DNA of 64,000 nucleotides from Nereocystis luetkeana (lineage: Eukaryota; Sar; Phaeophyceae; Laminariales; Laminariaceae). The stretch covers positions 1,757,457-1,821,456 of the forward strand of contig JARUPZ010000007.1 in NCBI GenBank assembly GCA_031213475.1, read 5' to 3'. Each line of letters begins with the position of its first letter. Positions within the stretch are counted from its first letter, which is position 1. This document shows positions 53,204 through 62,745 of this stretch, piece after piece. The notes beneath the pieces were generated by a model that ran no database searches, had not been told where the DNA came from, and saw nothing but the letters and a program-made list of their open reading frames with translations. A program made the position numbers and the translations under genes.

Positions 53204-53321
53204 TATTGCGGGGGGGCATAGTAAATAGGACCAAATATTGTCAGTAAAAACAGTGAAATATATAGTTTTTTTTATATACCGTAGGTCCTACCAGGTATTT
53301 AATATGCCCCCCCCCGGAATA
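53204..53321. mobile_element. MITE A copy with a TACCAGGTA insertion
   Basis: GGTCCTA|CCAGGTA|TTTAATATGCC; same site as in the copy at 9808 when both are placed in one orientation. Confidence 0.9.
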
Positions 53322-53327
53322 GTGTGA

Positions 53328-53737
53328 ATGCCGAAACGCCCCTTCCATTTCCGGTCAGAAAGTGGTGTGTACCTGGTGCGTGGTAACACTAATGATAACA
53401 CCGCCCTTCGAATAGATTTCGCGTTTTTTTCAAGCTGGTGGTCTCGACAACCTGGAGAGTGCAAACACCGAGCGACAAGCATTGCATGTTTGGTCATGCG
53501 TCTATGGAAATATCTCGACGAGGAGATATTTCCGAAGCCGGGCACTTTTCGTTGTGTGCTGCCCGCCCCCCCCCCCCCTTGTTTTGGAGGAAGTCGACTC
53601 GAAAATTCATCCCGGAGGGCGGGGGTTTTATCTTGCGGTAGGAATTTACTCGTCGATTTTTTAATGTACGCGTATGAGTTGCTTGAGAATATTCCTCTCC
53701 AGCCTCGCAAGGTATGTAGAGGTAATTGCCGTCGAAT
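53328..53737. other. Open frames around a poly(C) tract, no gene recognised
   Basis: A 158-codon plus frame crosses (C)13 at 53564-53578 and runs into repeat D, so it is unlikely to be a gene. Confidence 0.3.
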
Positions 53738-53901
53738 ACGTGAGGAGACAGCACTGTCACCCCTTGACAGACGACAGCAACTTTGCCTTGACATGCCTTG
53801 ACTGACACCAAACTGCTACCTGGTAGGTTCTATTGCGGAGCACTCGGCCGTGCACCCTGGACAGCGCACGATTTGCCTTGCTTGATATGTCTCCCGACGC
53901 G
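53738..53901 (-). repeat. Dispersed repeat D copy 3 with a TACCTGGTA insertion
   Basis: The reverse complement reads GAACCTA|CCAGGTA|GCAGTTTGG where copies 34600 and 60655 read AAACCTA|GTGGTGTGG and AAACCTA|GTAGTGTGG. Confidence 0.82.
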
Positions 53902-53944
53902 TTTGATTGCCGTTATCGCTGTTTGCGTGGTCTTCTCGCGCTAA

Positions 53945-54125
53945 CGCTCTTTCTGCCCGTCGACGTCGGACACCCTGGGTCCGTGCCGATTCTTCATCTC
54001 GTGACGAGATACTGTTCGTACAAGCTCTGTGGTCAGAAGGCTACCGCGACATAAGAGCTACTGAGAGCTACCACTTTTTGATGCCGCATGGCGCGTAGAC
54101 AACGCAATGCAATGCCATGTCATCG
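53945..54125 (+). repeat. Dispersed repeat C copy with a 9-bp TA-bounded insert
   Basis: TTTCTGCCCGTCGACGTCGG, GTCCGTGCCGATTCTTCATC, GAGATA|CTGTTCGTA|CAAGCTCTG against GAGATA|CAAGTTCTG at 26320. Confidence 0.75.
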
Positions 54126-54839
54126 TACTGTATACGAAAAGGCACAGCATGCACACGCCAGCAATCCAGATACATAGAAAGAGAGTAAAAAACGAAAGGC
54201 CTTTGTCGTTGAAGCAACGAACAAAAAATGGCGCAAAAAAAAAAAAACGAAGGAGCACAGATAGTTTGTAAGAAAAAGAAGTGTATTTGTTGGATCGAAG
54301 ACCCAGCCGCGAGAGAGAAATCTGTAAATTTTAGAGACGAATCTTGCACGGGTGATGTCATGGAACCTTGACGCTGTCCCGCTCACCTACGAGCGGCGTG
54401 TCTACGTCGACTCAACTTGCTCAACTCTGCTTATTCTTCGGTGCCACCACTCCGCCGCGCGGTCCATTGTCGACTTTACTTATGGCCGTTTTTGTGGAGA
54501 AATATACCCGAATTTATTCTTCTTCTTTTTTTTTTCTTGGAAGAATAAAATACATACTTTCGTACTACTTATACGATGCACTAGCTGCACCTCAGTATCG
54601 TAGCGTGTTGGTGTAAGGCTACGGCTGCTGTGCTCGGCCCTACCGCTATCAAGTAGGCTGTTTTCGTGACCTTGGCAGATTTACCTTTTCGCCTTTCGAG
54701 ACCCTGTTCAGAGGCGAGTAGGGGCGAGCACAGCATTGAGCACACCTCCGGCGAAACTTCCGTAAAATCCCAGTTCAAATCTTAGTGCTGCTGGGCTGTT
54801 GGGTTCATAAGTTAAGGGCGGGGATTCTTCCTTCCTTCC

Positions 54840-54862
54840 TTTTTTTTTTTTTTTTTTTTTTT
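54840..54862. repeat. Poly(T) tract
   Basis: About 22 T after CTTCCTTCCTT. Confidence 0.9.
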
Positions 54863-55161
54863 CCCCATCCCCGTTTTTTGGTTGTTTCGAATTTTAAATC
54901 TTGCTTTTCATGCCGCCCAGGGGAAGGCCGGGAGCAGTGAGATTTTTTCTGTTGATTGGAATAGCTTGCTGCTTTTCGGCTCGAGATCGCACTGGTTGCA
55001 TCCATGAAGGCGGTCTCTGACGATCTTGACCTTGCCCTACGGCACCGCCACAGCAGTGGGGAGAACGGGCGTGCTCGGCGTCCTTTTTTGTTGACTGCTG
55101 AGAACATTTCGTGCTCTGCAGGGGGGTGGTGGTCTGCGTGAGAAGTTTTGGGCGTCGCCTA

Positions 55162-55434
55162 CTACTGTAGAATTAAGTTCGACGAGCAAATAGCCTTTAG
55201 GCCCTCTCCGGGCTCCAGAAGATCGAAGGCGTTTTCGACAGGTCGACGCGCTCGACGAGTGAGGTGCAACCGAAGTGTCTCGTCTCTCATCTCGTAGGCT
55301 AACGTAAATACATACCGTGGAGATCGCGCGTACCCAAACGTTTTGTTGAGTGGCGTTTCGTGGAATGTGATTAAAAACAAGTAGCCCTGGAAAAATGCCA
55401 CAACGAATCGCCCCCACGGCCGCCCCCACACCAT
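55162..55434 (-). CDS. Unrecognised 90-codon open frame with a hydrophobic segment
   Basis: ATG 55434 to TAG 55162. Starts MVWGRPWGRFVVAFFQGYLF; residues about 9-24 are hydrophobic enough for a membrane or signal segment. The rest is charged (LRLHLTRRARRPVENAFDLL). A minus 200-codon frame overlaps in another phase. No family recognised; may be chance. Confidence 0.25.
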   Translation of the reverse strand: MVWGRPWGRFVVAFFQGYLFLITFHETPLNKTFGYARSPRYVFTLAYEMRDETLRLHLTRRARRPVENAFDLLEPGEGLKAICSSNLILQ

Positions 55435-56419
55435 GGGGTTGATTGAGCGTGAAATGCCTCCGCGACACCGCCCGCACTCGCACGTATGCTGGGCGGGAGG
55501 GGCGTGGCGCTGGAGTCGGCGTGATCTCGCCGGTACAAGTTTGGTTGTACCAGGTAGGTGTGATGCTGGTGTACTGCGGTCCTTCTTCCCCCTCTAAAAA
55601 TGAAGGCAAGTATGTGTGGGGCGGGGGAAGGGAAGGCACCTAACCTGTGTGTGCTGCCACTTTTTTTGTCGACAATGGCGCTGATGTTGAAACTATCTAC
55701 CAGGTATATACTAATTGCGTGCTAATGTTGGTGTAATACGAGTTGGGCTCGAAAGCGAAAGCGATACAACGTTTACCTGGTACCTGGTGTACAGAATGAT
55801 ATTGGATACCAGGGGCTATGATATATGCCAGATATATTTGCTGCTCGCACGCGTATCATACAGCAGTATGGGAGCGTTTGTTTGCTTTCGCGCGCTTGGC
55901 CGGTGGTTTGGTCGCGGCTCTGGGAGGGAGGGAGAGCTCTACCTACGTACGGACTGCTTCGTATTGCGCCAGTAGATGCAGACAAACGGGTATACTTCTC
56001 GAAGTATACGTTGTATTCACGTTTCTGCTTTCTTGTTCCGTTTGGACATGAAAGCAATACTTTTCTATTTTTAATATTGATAGTAGCTTTGAAAATTGCC
56101 TGGTATTAATATTTGATATTCATATTAACATCATACCAGGTACCGTGGTAGTTGTTTTCGACGAAATTCTCGGTCTCTGTCAGCTGTTTCCAGGTGTCTT
56201 CCTTACTTTTTACAAATGACTTCCCACAACAGATGTGGGTGCTACAAACAGTATGTATTTGATGTACAAGGTTTAATTTAATACAACACGAGCAACTTTT
56301 TACCGGATGTCCCGCGTGTGTATGCACTGCTGTTATATATTCTTCGTACCTCGTACGTACGTAGATTTGTCGTTTTTTTTTTTTTTACGCTGCCATGGTT
56401 GTGTTGCAAGTTGCAACTT

Positions 56420-56735
56420 GTATTCGAGGACCTTTAACAATCTGGGAGAAGGGATCTTTAGGTTGGTAGGCTGTTCGGATGTTTTGGTTCCTGTTGGGAT
56501 CAAGGTACGGGCGAAGACCCAACCCAACCCCTGACTCTAACCCTAACCCTAACCCTGACCCTAAACCGCAGCCAAAACGGGCTAAAAAACTCGCCATAAA
56601 CGCGGCTACGCCTAGTTTGCATCGAAACCAGGAAATTTCTTAGTTGCGGATGACGATTCCGAAGTGCAGACCACGCCACGCATTTTTCAAGTAAAAAACA
56701 TCCCTAAAGATCCCTTCTCCCAAACTGCTAAACCT
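56420..56735. repeat. Inverted repeat flanking a CCCTAA-like tract
   Basis: GGGAGAAGGGATCTTTAGG at about 56442 and its complement CCTAAAGATCCCTTCTCCC at about 56703 bracket CTCTAACCCTAACCCTAACC at 56535-56560. Possibly an old inverted-repeat element. Confidence 0.6.
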
Positions 56736-56739
56736 ACTC

Positions 56740-57180
56740 GACTCTTTTTTTCGCCCGGAAAGACGTCTCTCCCGCTTCGCGGCGATCGGGGGCAGCCGCG
56801 GCCGTGATGGCCTCAGAGGAGGTTGATACTCGATCGTGACAGCTGCAGACTGATGACCCGATCAAGAGGGGGAAAAAAAGTTTGTTTGCGTGTGTCCATT
56901 GGCAACCTCGGCAGAGGTGCTTGAAGCCGCTGTTTGCGACCTGGCTTGGACACTTCGGTGCTACGTTTTTTTACCAGTTATCAGGTATTACATGTTGATA
57001 CAGATAGTACGCGTCATCAGTCAAGAATGCCCTGCTTTGGCAAAGGCTCGAGGATTATTGTGAGGTCAACGTTGAGCACAGGCTCTTGAATATATCTAGT
57101 GGGACTTGGGAGTTGCGTTCTTGCTGAGCACGAATTCTCAGGTAGCTGTAAATTCTCAATTTATGTAAAGTCTCGGCCTG
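56740..57180. other. No gene recognised
   Basis: Unique sequence, with GC-rich CGGGGGCAGCCGCGGCC near 56790. Nothing supports a feature. Confidence 0.3.
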
Positions 57181-57243
57181 AAAATATTGGCTGCCGAGTT
57201 CTCAACACGTTTTGTGTACGCGTACTTTTGCTGTGTATGTGAT

Positions 57244-57270
57244 GCTGCTGCTGCTGCTGCTGCTGCTGCT
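57244..57270. repeat. (GCT)9 microsatellite
   Basis: Pure GCT run; a (GTAT)n run follows at 57322-57352. Confidence 0.95.
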
Positions 57271-57577
57271 TGTTCCTGCGGTGCTAGACACGGGCGACGG
57301 GTATTATTGCTGAATCACGTGCGTATGTATGTATGTATGTATGTATGTATGTATTTGTTTGGAATTATTGTGCCCGACAGCGGGGGGAGGATGTTGGCAA
57401 GTAACATAAATCGAGTAACAAGTGTCGGCAGTCACGAAACAACATTTTTTAGTCAAATGTCTATACGATTGCTCTGCTCTGCTGTGTGTGTGTGATATTA
57501 TTCGGTGAGAACAAAAAGTGCTGCTTTCTCCTTACCAGTACTGCCTGTATATGTACGTATCACACCCCGGTACGCGT

Positions 57578-57674
57578 TTAACCCTTTTAGAACCGCAGTC
57601 CCGTTTTTGGGGACAAACCGTGCAAAATCCGAGTAGTTTGTCCTCAAAACGAGACTGCGGTCCTAAAAGGGTTT
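57578..57674. mobile_element. MITE B copy
   Basis: TTAA-CCCTTTTAGAACCGCAG.. to ..CTGCGGTCCTAAAAGGGTT. Confidence 0.9.
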
Positions 57675-57894
57675 TCGGACATAATTATTCTTCGGGCATG
57701 AAGCATGAAGCACCCGTTCTTCTTGCTGGCCTCTCCTTGCTGCCCTTTGCACGCCTGATATTGCACTCTTACTGACTAAATTACGGGGGACTTGAGTAAT
57801 TAGGACCAAATATTGTTTGTAAAAATAGGTAAATATATACCTGGTAGGTTTTTGTGTGCATCGTAGGTCCTATTTAGCAAGGTTGTGTTCGGTA

Positions 57895-58245
57895 AGGTAC
57901 CGGTATGCTCGGTACCGGTACGGACATCGTACCGAACGTACCGAACTTCCCGGTACCGGTATGGACGACGTACCGAACATACCGAACTTCTCGGTACCGG
58001 TATGGAGATCTTACTGAACATACCGAACATCTCGGTACCGGTACGGATTGTTATACCGGCACCACCGGTACCGGTACGAACTGCGTACCGAACGTACCGA
58101 ACTTCCCGGTACCGGTATGGACCTTGTACCGAACGTACCGAAGTCCTCGGTACCGGTATGGAGATCATACCGAAGGTACCGAACTTCTCGGTATGGTATG
58201 GAAGCCCGTACCGGTACCGGTACCGGTGATACCGGCGATACCGGT
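57895..58245. repeat. Subterminal CGGTACCGGTATGG array of the hAT element, left
   Basis: About seven units of 50-54 bp (CGGTACCGGTATGGA.. then GTACCGAACATACCGAACTT). Confidence 0.92.
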
Positions 58246-58246
58246 G

Positions 58247-58726
58247 GTGTGTGTGTGCGGAGCGTCTCTCATATTGCCCGCCCAAAATGTCAATTTCAAA
58301 ATGCATGACGCAGGGTACCGTGTGTTTCTTCGAACGGCACGGTGCACTCGCCAAGCAGTAGTACCGGCAGGCCTTGCTTTTCGAATCTATCGGCTCAACG
58401 TACACACCGAGCGAGTACAAGAAAGAGGCCTCACGCGTCCCTTCCCTCCGATACCCCTCCGGCACCACAAACTCATCGATAGCTTTGAGTGTCTCCGCCG
58501 GCACTTCTCTCTCTGTGTTCGTTGCGCTGTCGTAGATGGGAGCAGGCCCTATCACTGGCACGCCCGTGCCTCCTCCACCATCCACGACAACAACTCCTGC
58601 CTCCGAAGGTGCTGGCGCCGGCACTGGCGATGATGAGCTTTGGTCGCCAGCGGCGGGTGCCTCGTTGTTGCCCCCCCCGCCAGCAGCGGGGGCATCGTGG
58701 TTGGCGGGGGTTGATGCGGCGCTCAT
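58247..58726 (-). pseudogene. Relic frame in the hAT element, possible BED-type zinc-finger N-terminus
   Basis: ATG 58726; about 160 codons until it runs into the satellite array. Residues 1-60 are Ala/Gly/Ser/Pro-rich and low complexity. A later block, EFVVPEGYRREGTREASFLY then ACRYYCLASAPCRSKKH, has a Cys-x5-Cys pair as in BED fingers of hAT proteins. The downstream His pair and the catalytic domain are missing, so it is interpreted as a deletion derivative of a hAT transposase. Confidence 0.5.
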
Positions 58727-58839
58727 GAGGCGGCTGGCACGCGCCAGTGTACCGAGCGAAGAGGGTAGTGTACCGAGCGAAGAGGCTACGGCTGTGCTGC
58801 TGGTGCTGTGAGTGTGTGGCGGTATCGGGTAAATACCAT

Positions 58840-59275
58840 GCCTAACTTCCCGATCATCCCGGTACCGGTATTCTCGGTACTGGTATACGCTCGGTACCGG
58901 TATGAACATCGTACCGAACTACCGGTATGCTCGGTACCGGTACGGACGACGTACCGAATGTACCGAACTTCCCGGTACCGGTATGGACCTCGTACCGAAC
59001 GTACCGAACTTCTCGGTACCGGTATGGAGATCATACCGAACATACCGAACATCTCGTTACCGGTACGGATTGTTGTACCGGCACCACCGGTACCGGTACG
59101 AACTGCGTACCGAACGTACCGAACTTCCCGGTACCGGTATGGACCTCGTACCGAACGTACCGAAGTCCTCGGTACCGGTATGGAGATCATACCGAAGGTA
59201 CCGAACTTCTCGGTACCGGTATACCGGAGGTACATTACCGCTGGTACGCCTCGGTATGTACCTTACCGAACACAA
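58840..59275. repeat. Subterminal CGGTACCGGTATGG array of the hAT element, right
   Basis: About eight units in the same orientation as the left array, so the two arrays are direct, not inverted, relative to each other. Confidence 0.92.
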
Positions 59276-59305
59276 CCTTGCTATTTAGTATGCCCCCCCG
59301 TAATA

Positions 59306-59455
59306 TTATTACGGGGGACCATTTATTACGGGGGACCATATTAGATACCAGGACCTACGGTACAGACAAAAACTAATGTTTCGATAATTTTATTATTTAT
59401 TATTTATAGTAACAATGTTTGGTCCTATTTACTACTACTGTAGTCCCCCGTAATA
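59306..59455. mobile_element. MITE A copy with duplicated left end and an insert at ACTA
   Basis: TTACGGGGGACCATTTATTACGGGGGACCA duplicates the terminus. The right side reads TTTACTA|CTACTGTA|GTCCCCCG where the consensus is TTTACTATGGTCCCCC. Confidence 0.8.
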
Positions 59456-59641
59456 CTGCTGTACTGCAGTACGAACTCGCACGTACAACTGCAGTTGGTA
59501 CACCTGGTACCAGGTATGATACAGCAGTAGTGTCGATCTCTCTATAGTGCCGGTATGTACGCGCCGGGCGGTAATACCGGTACTGTACTATACCGGCAGC
59601 CGGCACTAATCTCTCCGCACACTTGACACTTGCCACGCTGG

Positions 59642-59731
59642 TTAACCCCTTTAGCACCGCACTTCCCACTGTGGGGACAAACCACTCAAATTCTAAGTAG
59701 TTCGTCCCCAAAACGGGACTGCGGTTCTGAA
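59642..59731. mobile_element. MITE B copy, right end eroded
   Basis: TTAA-CCCCTTTAGCACCGCAC.. to ..GGACTGCGGTTCTGAAA. Confidence 0.85.
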
Positions 59732-60182
59732 ATCTGTGCCGAGCGATTCCACAGGCACAAGCAGTTACTGTATACCATAGCGAGCAAGCGGCACGACAGC
59801 AGAGGGACCGCTACTCTACTCTTGTACTGGTAGATAAATAAATACCAGGTACCAGTATACCATTCTGCTGTATGTAGACAATAATGCTGATGTCTTCACA
59901 ACAGTATAATAGTAAATCGTCCTTTCTGCCCACAGCTTCATGCCGCGGGTATTAGATCATATTTATGTCGCATCATAACGGCTGTACAGCAGTTAGCAAG
60001 GTACATGCGTATGATTATATAATGGTGTGATGTGATGTCTCGGTTTTGTCCGTGGGGGTAAAGAGATGGTTGTGGGGTGCGCGCCAGCCATCCATTACTG
60101 GAGCAACTATTATTGTTACGGCAGCTGAAACGGCAGCAATATCAGTTTCATCAGAAGGCAGGCAGTTGGTTGCAAGCTGTTG

Positions 60183-60290
60183 TTAAACCCTTTTAGAACC
60201 GCAGTCTCGTTTTGCGGACAATTGGGGACAACATACTTGGAACTTGAGTGGTTTGTCCCCAAAACGGGACTGGGGTACTAAGAGGGTTAA
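60183..60290. mobile_element. MITE B copy
   Basis: TTAAACCCTTTTAGAACCGC.. to ..CTGGGGTACTAAGAGGGTTAA, with a short internal duplication (GCGGACAATTGGGGACAAC). Confidence 0.88.
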
Positions 60291-60654
60291 TAGCTGGCCT
60301 TGAGAACACGACTGCCGAACTGCCAGAAAAAGCCTCTCGGCTCTCGGCAGCTGGTACGCGACCTCTTGTCGCTCCCGCCGAGCCGTTGGGTGCGGCACGT
60401 ACAGCGCACAGCAGTGCACGATACGATACGTCATACTTGGCGCATCATGGTATACGCACCTGGCACGTCGTGACATACCAGGTGCCTGGTGCAGCAGTAT
60501 CTACACGCCAGGCATATCATGCAGGTGTCTGTGCGTCCTATAGATACGTACTCCTCATTATGCGGGTGTATTAGTCTCCTTCGTGTTCCCTCGTGCGTGC
60601 AGCAGTTATCTGTTTTCCCCCGTTGCCCTGGGTGAGTACCCCAGGTAGGCATAG

Positions 60655-60812
60655 ATGTCAGGAGACATGTCAAGCAAGGCAACATATGCGCTGTCAAGGG
60701 TGTACGGCCGAGTGTTCCATACTAAAACCTAGTAGTGTGGCGTCAGTCAAGGCATGTCAAGGCAAAAGTTGCTGTCTGTCAAGGGATGAAAGTGCTGTCT
60801 CCTGACGTCTTT
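60655..60812 (+). repeat. Dispersed repeat D copy 2 (reference)
   Basis: ATGTCAGGAGACATGTCAAG.. to ..GTGCTGTCTCCTGACGTC. The ends GTCAGGAGACA / TGTCTCCTGAC are inverted, so D may be a small inverted-repeat element. Confidence 0.82.
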
Positions 60813-60844
60813 GACCCCAGGCAGGTCGTAGGTATGTTTTTCTT

Positions 60845-61085
60845 CTGCTGGGTGTGTGTGTGGTCTTCTTTCTACCTGTCGACATCCAACACAACCAGTG
60901 TCCGTGCCGATTCTTCAATCCTAGAAGAGATACAACAAGTTCTGTGGTCACAAATCTACGCCACAGAGATACTACGTTGCCACGTGTGCAGTATGCAGTG
61001 AGCACAGCAGTGGGCAATGCAATGCCATGTCATCCTACTATTAATAGATACGACAGGCACGACATACACATTCTATAAAACATAG
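60845..61085 (+). repeat. Dispersed repeat C, most complete copy, with TATTAATA
   Basis: CTTCTTTCTACCTGTCGACA.., CTACGCCACAGAGATACTAC, GTGCAGTATGCAGTGAGC.., CATCCTAC-TATTAATA-GATACGACAGG, ending ACATTCTATAAAA. TATTAATA sits where the 26250 copy has MITE A. Confidence 0.85.
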
Positions 61086-61433
61086 AAACGAAAGGAAACA
61101 ATCAAAGAGAAAGCAAATACATACCTGGTACCAGGGTAGTATTAATAGACTAATCGAAAGAGAAGAAGAGTGTACTCGTATTATGCATGTAACGGCCTTT
61201 CTGCTCTGTTTGCGTCACCTGTACTCTCTTTCGTTTCAGAATTATTTCGTTCCCTCTCGTCCTTTTTGTTTGCATTTTTTCTGGGCTGGCGTGCGTTTGT
61301 TGTGTCCTCGTGCCAAGTGCCAAGTACAAGGAGTACCCGGTTCCTGTTGGCACCTCTCTCACTTTACGTACCAACACGCGATTGTTGTTGCTTCGGTTTT
61401 TCCCTGCCTCTCAGTCTGTGACCGGATAATTAC

Positions 61434-61542
61434 TATTACGGGGGACCATAGTTAACGGGACCTATGGTATACATAAAAGCCTATATGTTTAACCATTTTT
61501 ACTAACAATATTTGGTCATGTTAACTATGGCCCCCCGTAATA
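61434..61542. mobile_element. MITE A copy
   Basis: TA-TTACGGGGGACCATAG.. to ..CTATGGCCCCCCGTAA-TA. Confidence 0.92.
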
Positions 61543-61599
61543 TTACTACCTGGTACCATTAATACGAATAACTGCTGTTGTAGTACCACAGGTGCCAGG

Positions 61600-61672
61600 C
61601 ATCCATCTCTCTAGGATTAGGAATCAGGACGGATACTGGGAGTACTGGTGTCATTGGGTAGAAACAATGGCT
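61600..61672 (-). repeat. Dispersed repeat C, diverged fragment
   Basis: TCTCTAGGATTAGGAATCAG, GGACGGATACTGGGAGT.., GTGTCATTGGGTAGAAAC. Confidence 0.6.
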
Positions 61673-61707
61673 TACTGCTGTGGAGACAACACACACGCAT
61701 ACTCGTA

Positions 61708-61818
61708 CAATCACGGGGGACCGTAGTATTCAGGACCCATCGTATACGTAAAAACCTACATAATCCAGTATTTTTACCAAACATTTTTGGTCCTGAGGAC
61801 TATGTCCCACCATAATAT
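61708..61818. mobile_element. MITE A, diverged copy
   Basis: ATCACGGGGGACCGTAGTAT.. to ..GGACTATGTCCCACCATAA-TA. Confidence 0.8.
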
Positions 61819-61826
61819 ACGCCAGG

Positions 61827-62026
61827 GTTTTTTTTTTTTTTTTTTTTTTGCTCATCCCATTCATTATCTTCGCATATCTTCTTCTCTCTCTCCTTCCAAC
61901 TCGTAACTCTAATCCGGGGTCACATAGCAGGCTCTTCTCCCCCCTTCCCGCTACGGTACGTGCCTTCATCTTTATCGCGAGAATATTTCAGCCTTTTCTT
62001 CCCTCGTCGACTCGCATCGAATTATA
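61827..62026 (-). mobile_element. SINE right monomer, truncated, minus strand
   Basis: Poly(T) at 61827-61849, then the complement of the right unit up to CTCGCATCGAATT. The remaining part and the head are missing. Confidence 0.82.
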
Positions 62027-62123
62027 CTGGTGTGTAATGCATACCTGGTACCAGTACCTGGTATGATAAATTAAAAAATGTGAAACCTGGTTTCTGGTAC
62101 AAGGTTCCCCTCCGGGAAAAGCC

Positions 62124-62362
62124 TATTACGGGGGACCATAGTTAATAGGACCAAACATTGTTATTAATATTACGGGGGGCCATAGTTAACAGGACCAAAT
62201 ATTGTTAGTAAAAATGGTTTAACATATAGGCTTTTATGTGTACCATAGGTCCTGTTAACTATGGCCCCCCGTAATAGTAAAAATGGTTAAATATACCTGG
62301 TATACCAGGTATATATTTTTATGTATACCATAGGTCCTATTATCTATGGTCCCCCGCGATAG
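62124..62362. mobile_element. MITE A copy interrupted by another MITE A
   Basis: The outer left part ends ..ACATTGTTA and the right part resumes GTAAAAATGGTTAAATATA; the inner copy occupies 62170-62274. The right part also holds TA|CCTGGTA|TA|CCAGGTA|TATATTTTTATG. Confidence 0.9.
62168..62276. mobile_element. Inner MITE A copy, TA duplication
   Basis: TA-TTACGGGGGGCCATAG.. to ..CTATGGCCCCCCGTAA-TA within the MITE A word GTTAGTAAAAATGG. This fixes the target duplication as TA. Its left TA has become TATTAATA (62162-62169). Confidence 0.92.
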
Positions 62363-62487
62363 GGTAGTGGCTCAAGAACGATCTGAAAACCATACAGCAT
62401 GTTCGTTGATACCATATTACGACGTTATAAAATAACCAGGTATCTGCGTATTGCTGCTGTACATCGTGTATACACGTACTGCTGTAG

Positions 62488-62520
62488 ACCCTTTTAGAAC
62501 TGCACCTCCCTTTTTTCGTG
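62488..62520. mobile_element. MITE B terminal fragment
   Basis: GACCCTTTTAGAACTGCACC only. Confidence 0.5.
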
Positions 62521-62647
62521 ACGAAACGAACCTGGAACTAGTGTGGAACCGCTGTTGTTGTTAATACTATTGACTGAACCGTTTTTTGTTGATTTTCTTG
62601 ACGATTCCGCCGAGCGTTGTATCATATATATGCTTGTCTGTATGCTG

Positions 62648-62745
62648 TTAACCCCTTTTAGAACCGCGGTCCCGTTTTGGGGACAAACCAGTCAATTTTC
62701 AACTAGTTTTGTCCCCAAAACGGGACTGCGGTTCTAAAGGGGTTA
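62648..62745. mobile_element. MITE B copy, near perfect
   Basis: TTAA-CCCCTTTTAGAACCGCGG.. to ..CTGCGGTTCTAAAGGGGTTA. Confidence 0.93.

Larger units (their letters stand above)
57878..59280 (-). mobile_element. hAT-type transposon, non-autonomous, 1403 bp
   Basis: Perfect 23-bp terminal inverted repeats starting CAAGGTTGTGTTCGGTAAGG, flanked by the 8-bp direct repeat CTATTTAG (57870-57877 and 59281-59288). An 8-bp duplication and CA-G start are hAT hallmarks. Subterminal arrays (57895-58245 and 58840-59275) surround a unique core with one open frame. There is no transposase catalytic domain, so it needs a partner element. Confidence 0.9.
57780..59305. mobile_element. MITE A copy interrupted by a hAT element
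   Basis: The left part TTACGGGGGACTTGAGTAAT.. to GGTC and the right part TATGCCCCCCCGTAA-TA form one MITE A once 57878-59280 and one CTATTTAG are removed. The left part also carries AAATATATA|CCTGGTA|GGTTTTTG. Confidence 0.9.

Noticed and set aside
53328..53801. 158-codon plus frame as a gene
   Set aside because: It depends on reading through (C)13 and ends inside repeat D.
57905..58633. 242-codon plus open frame rich in Tyr, Arg and Thr
   Set aside because: It is the translation of the CGGTACCGGTATGG array of the hAT element running into the antisense of the relic frame. Periodicity, not coding, keeps it open.
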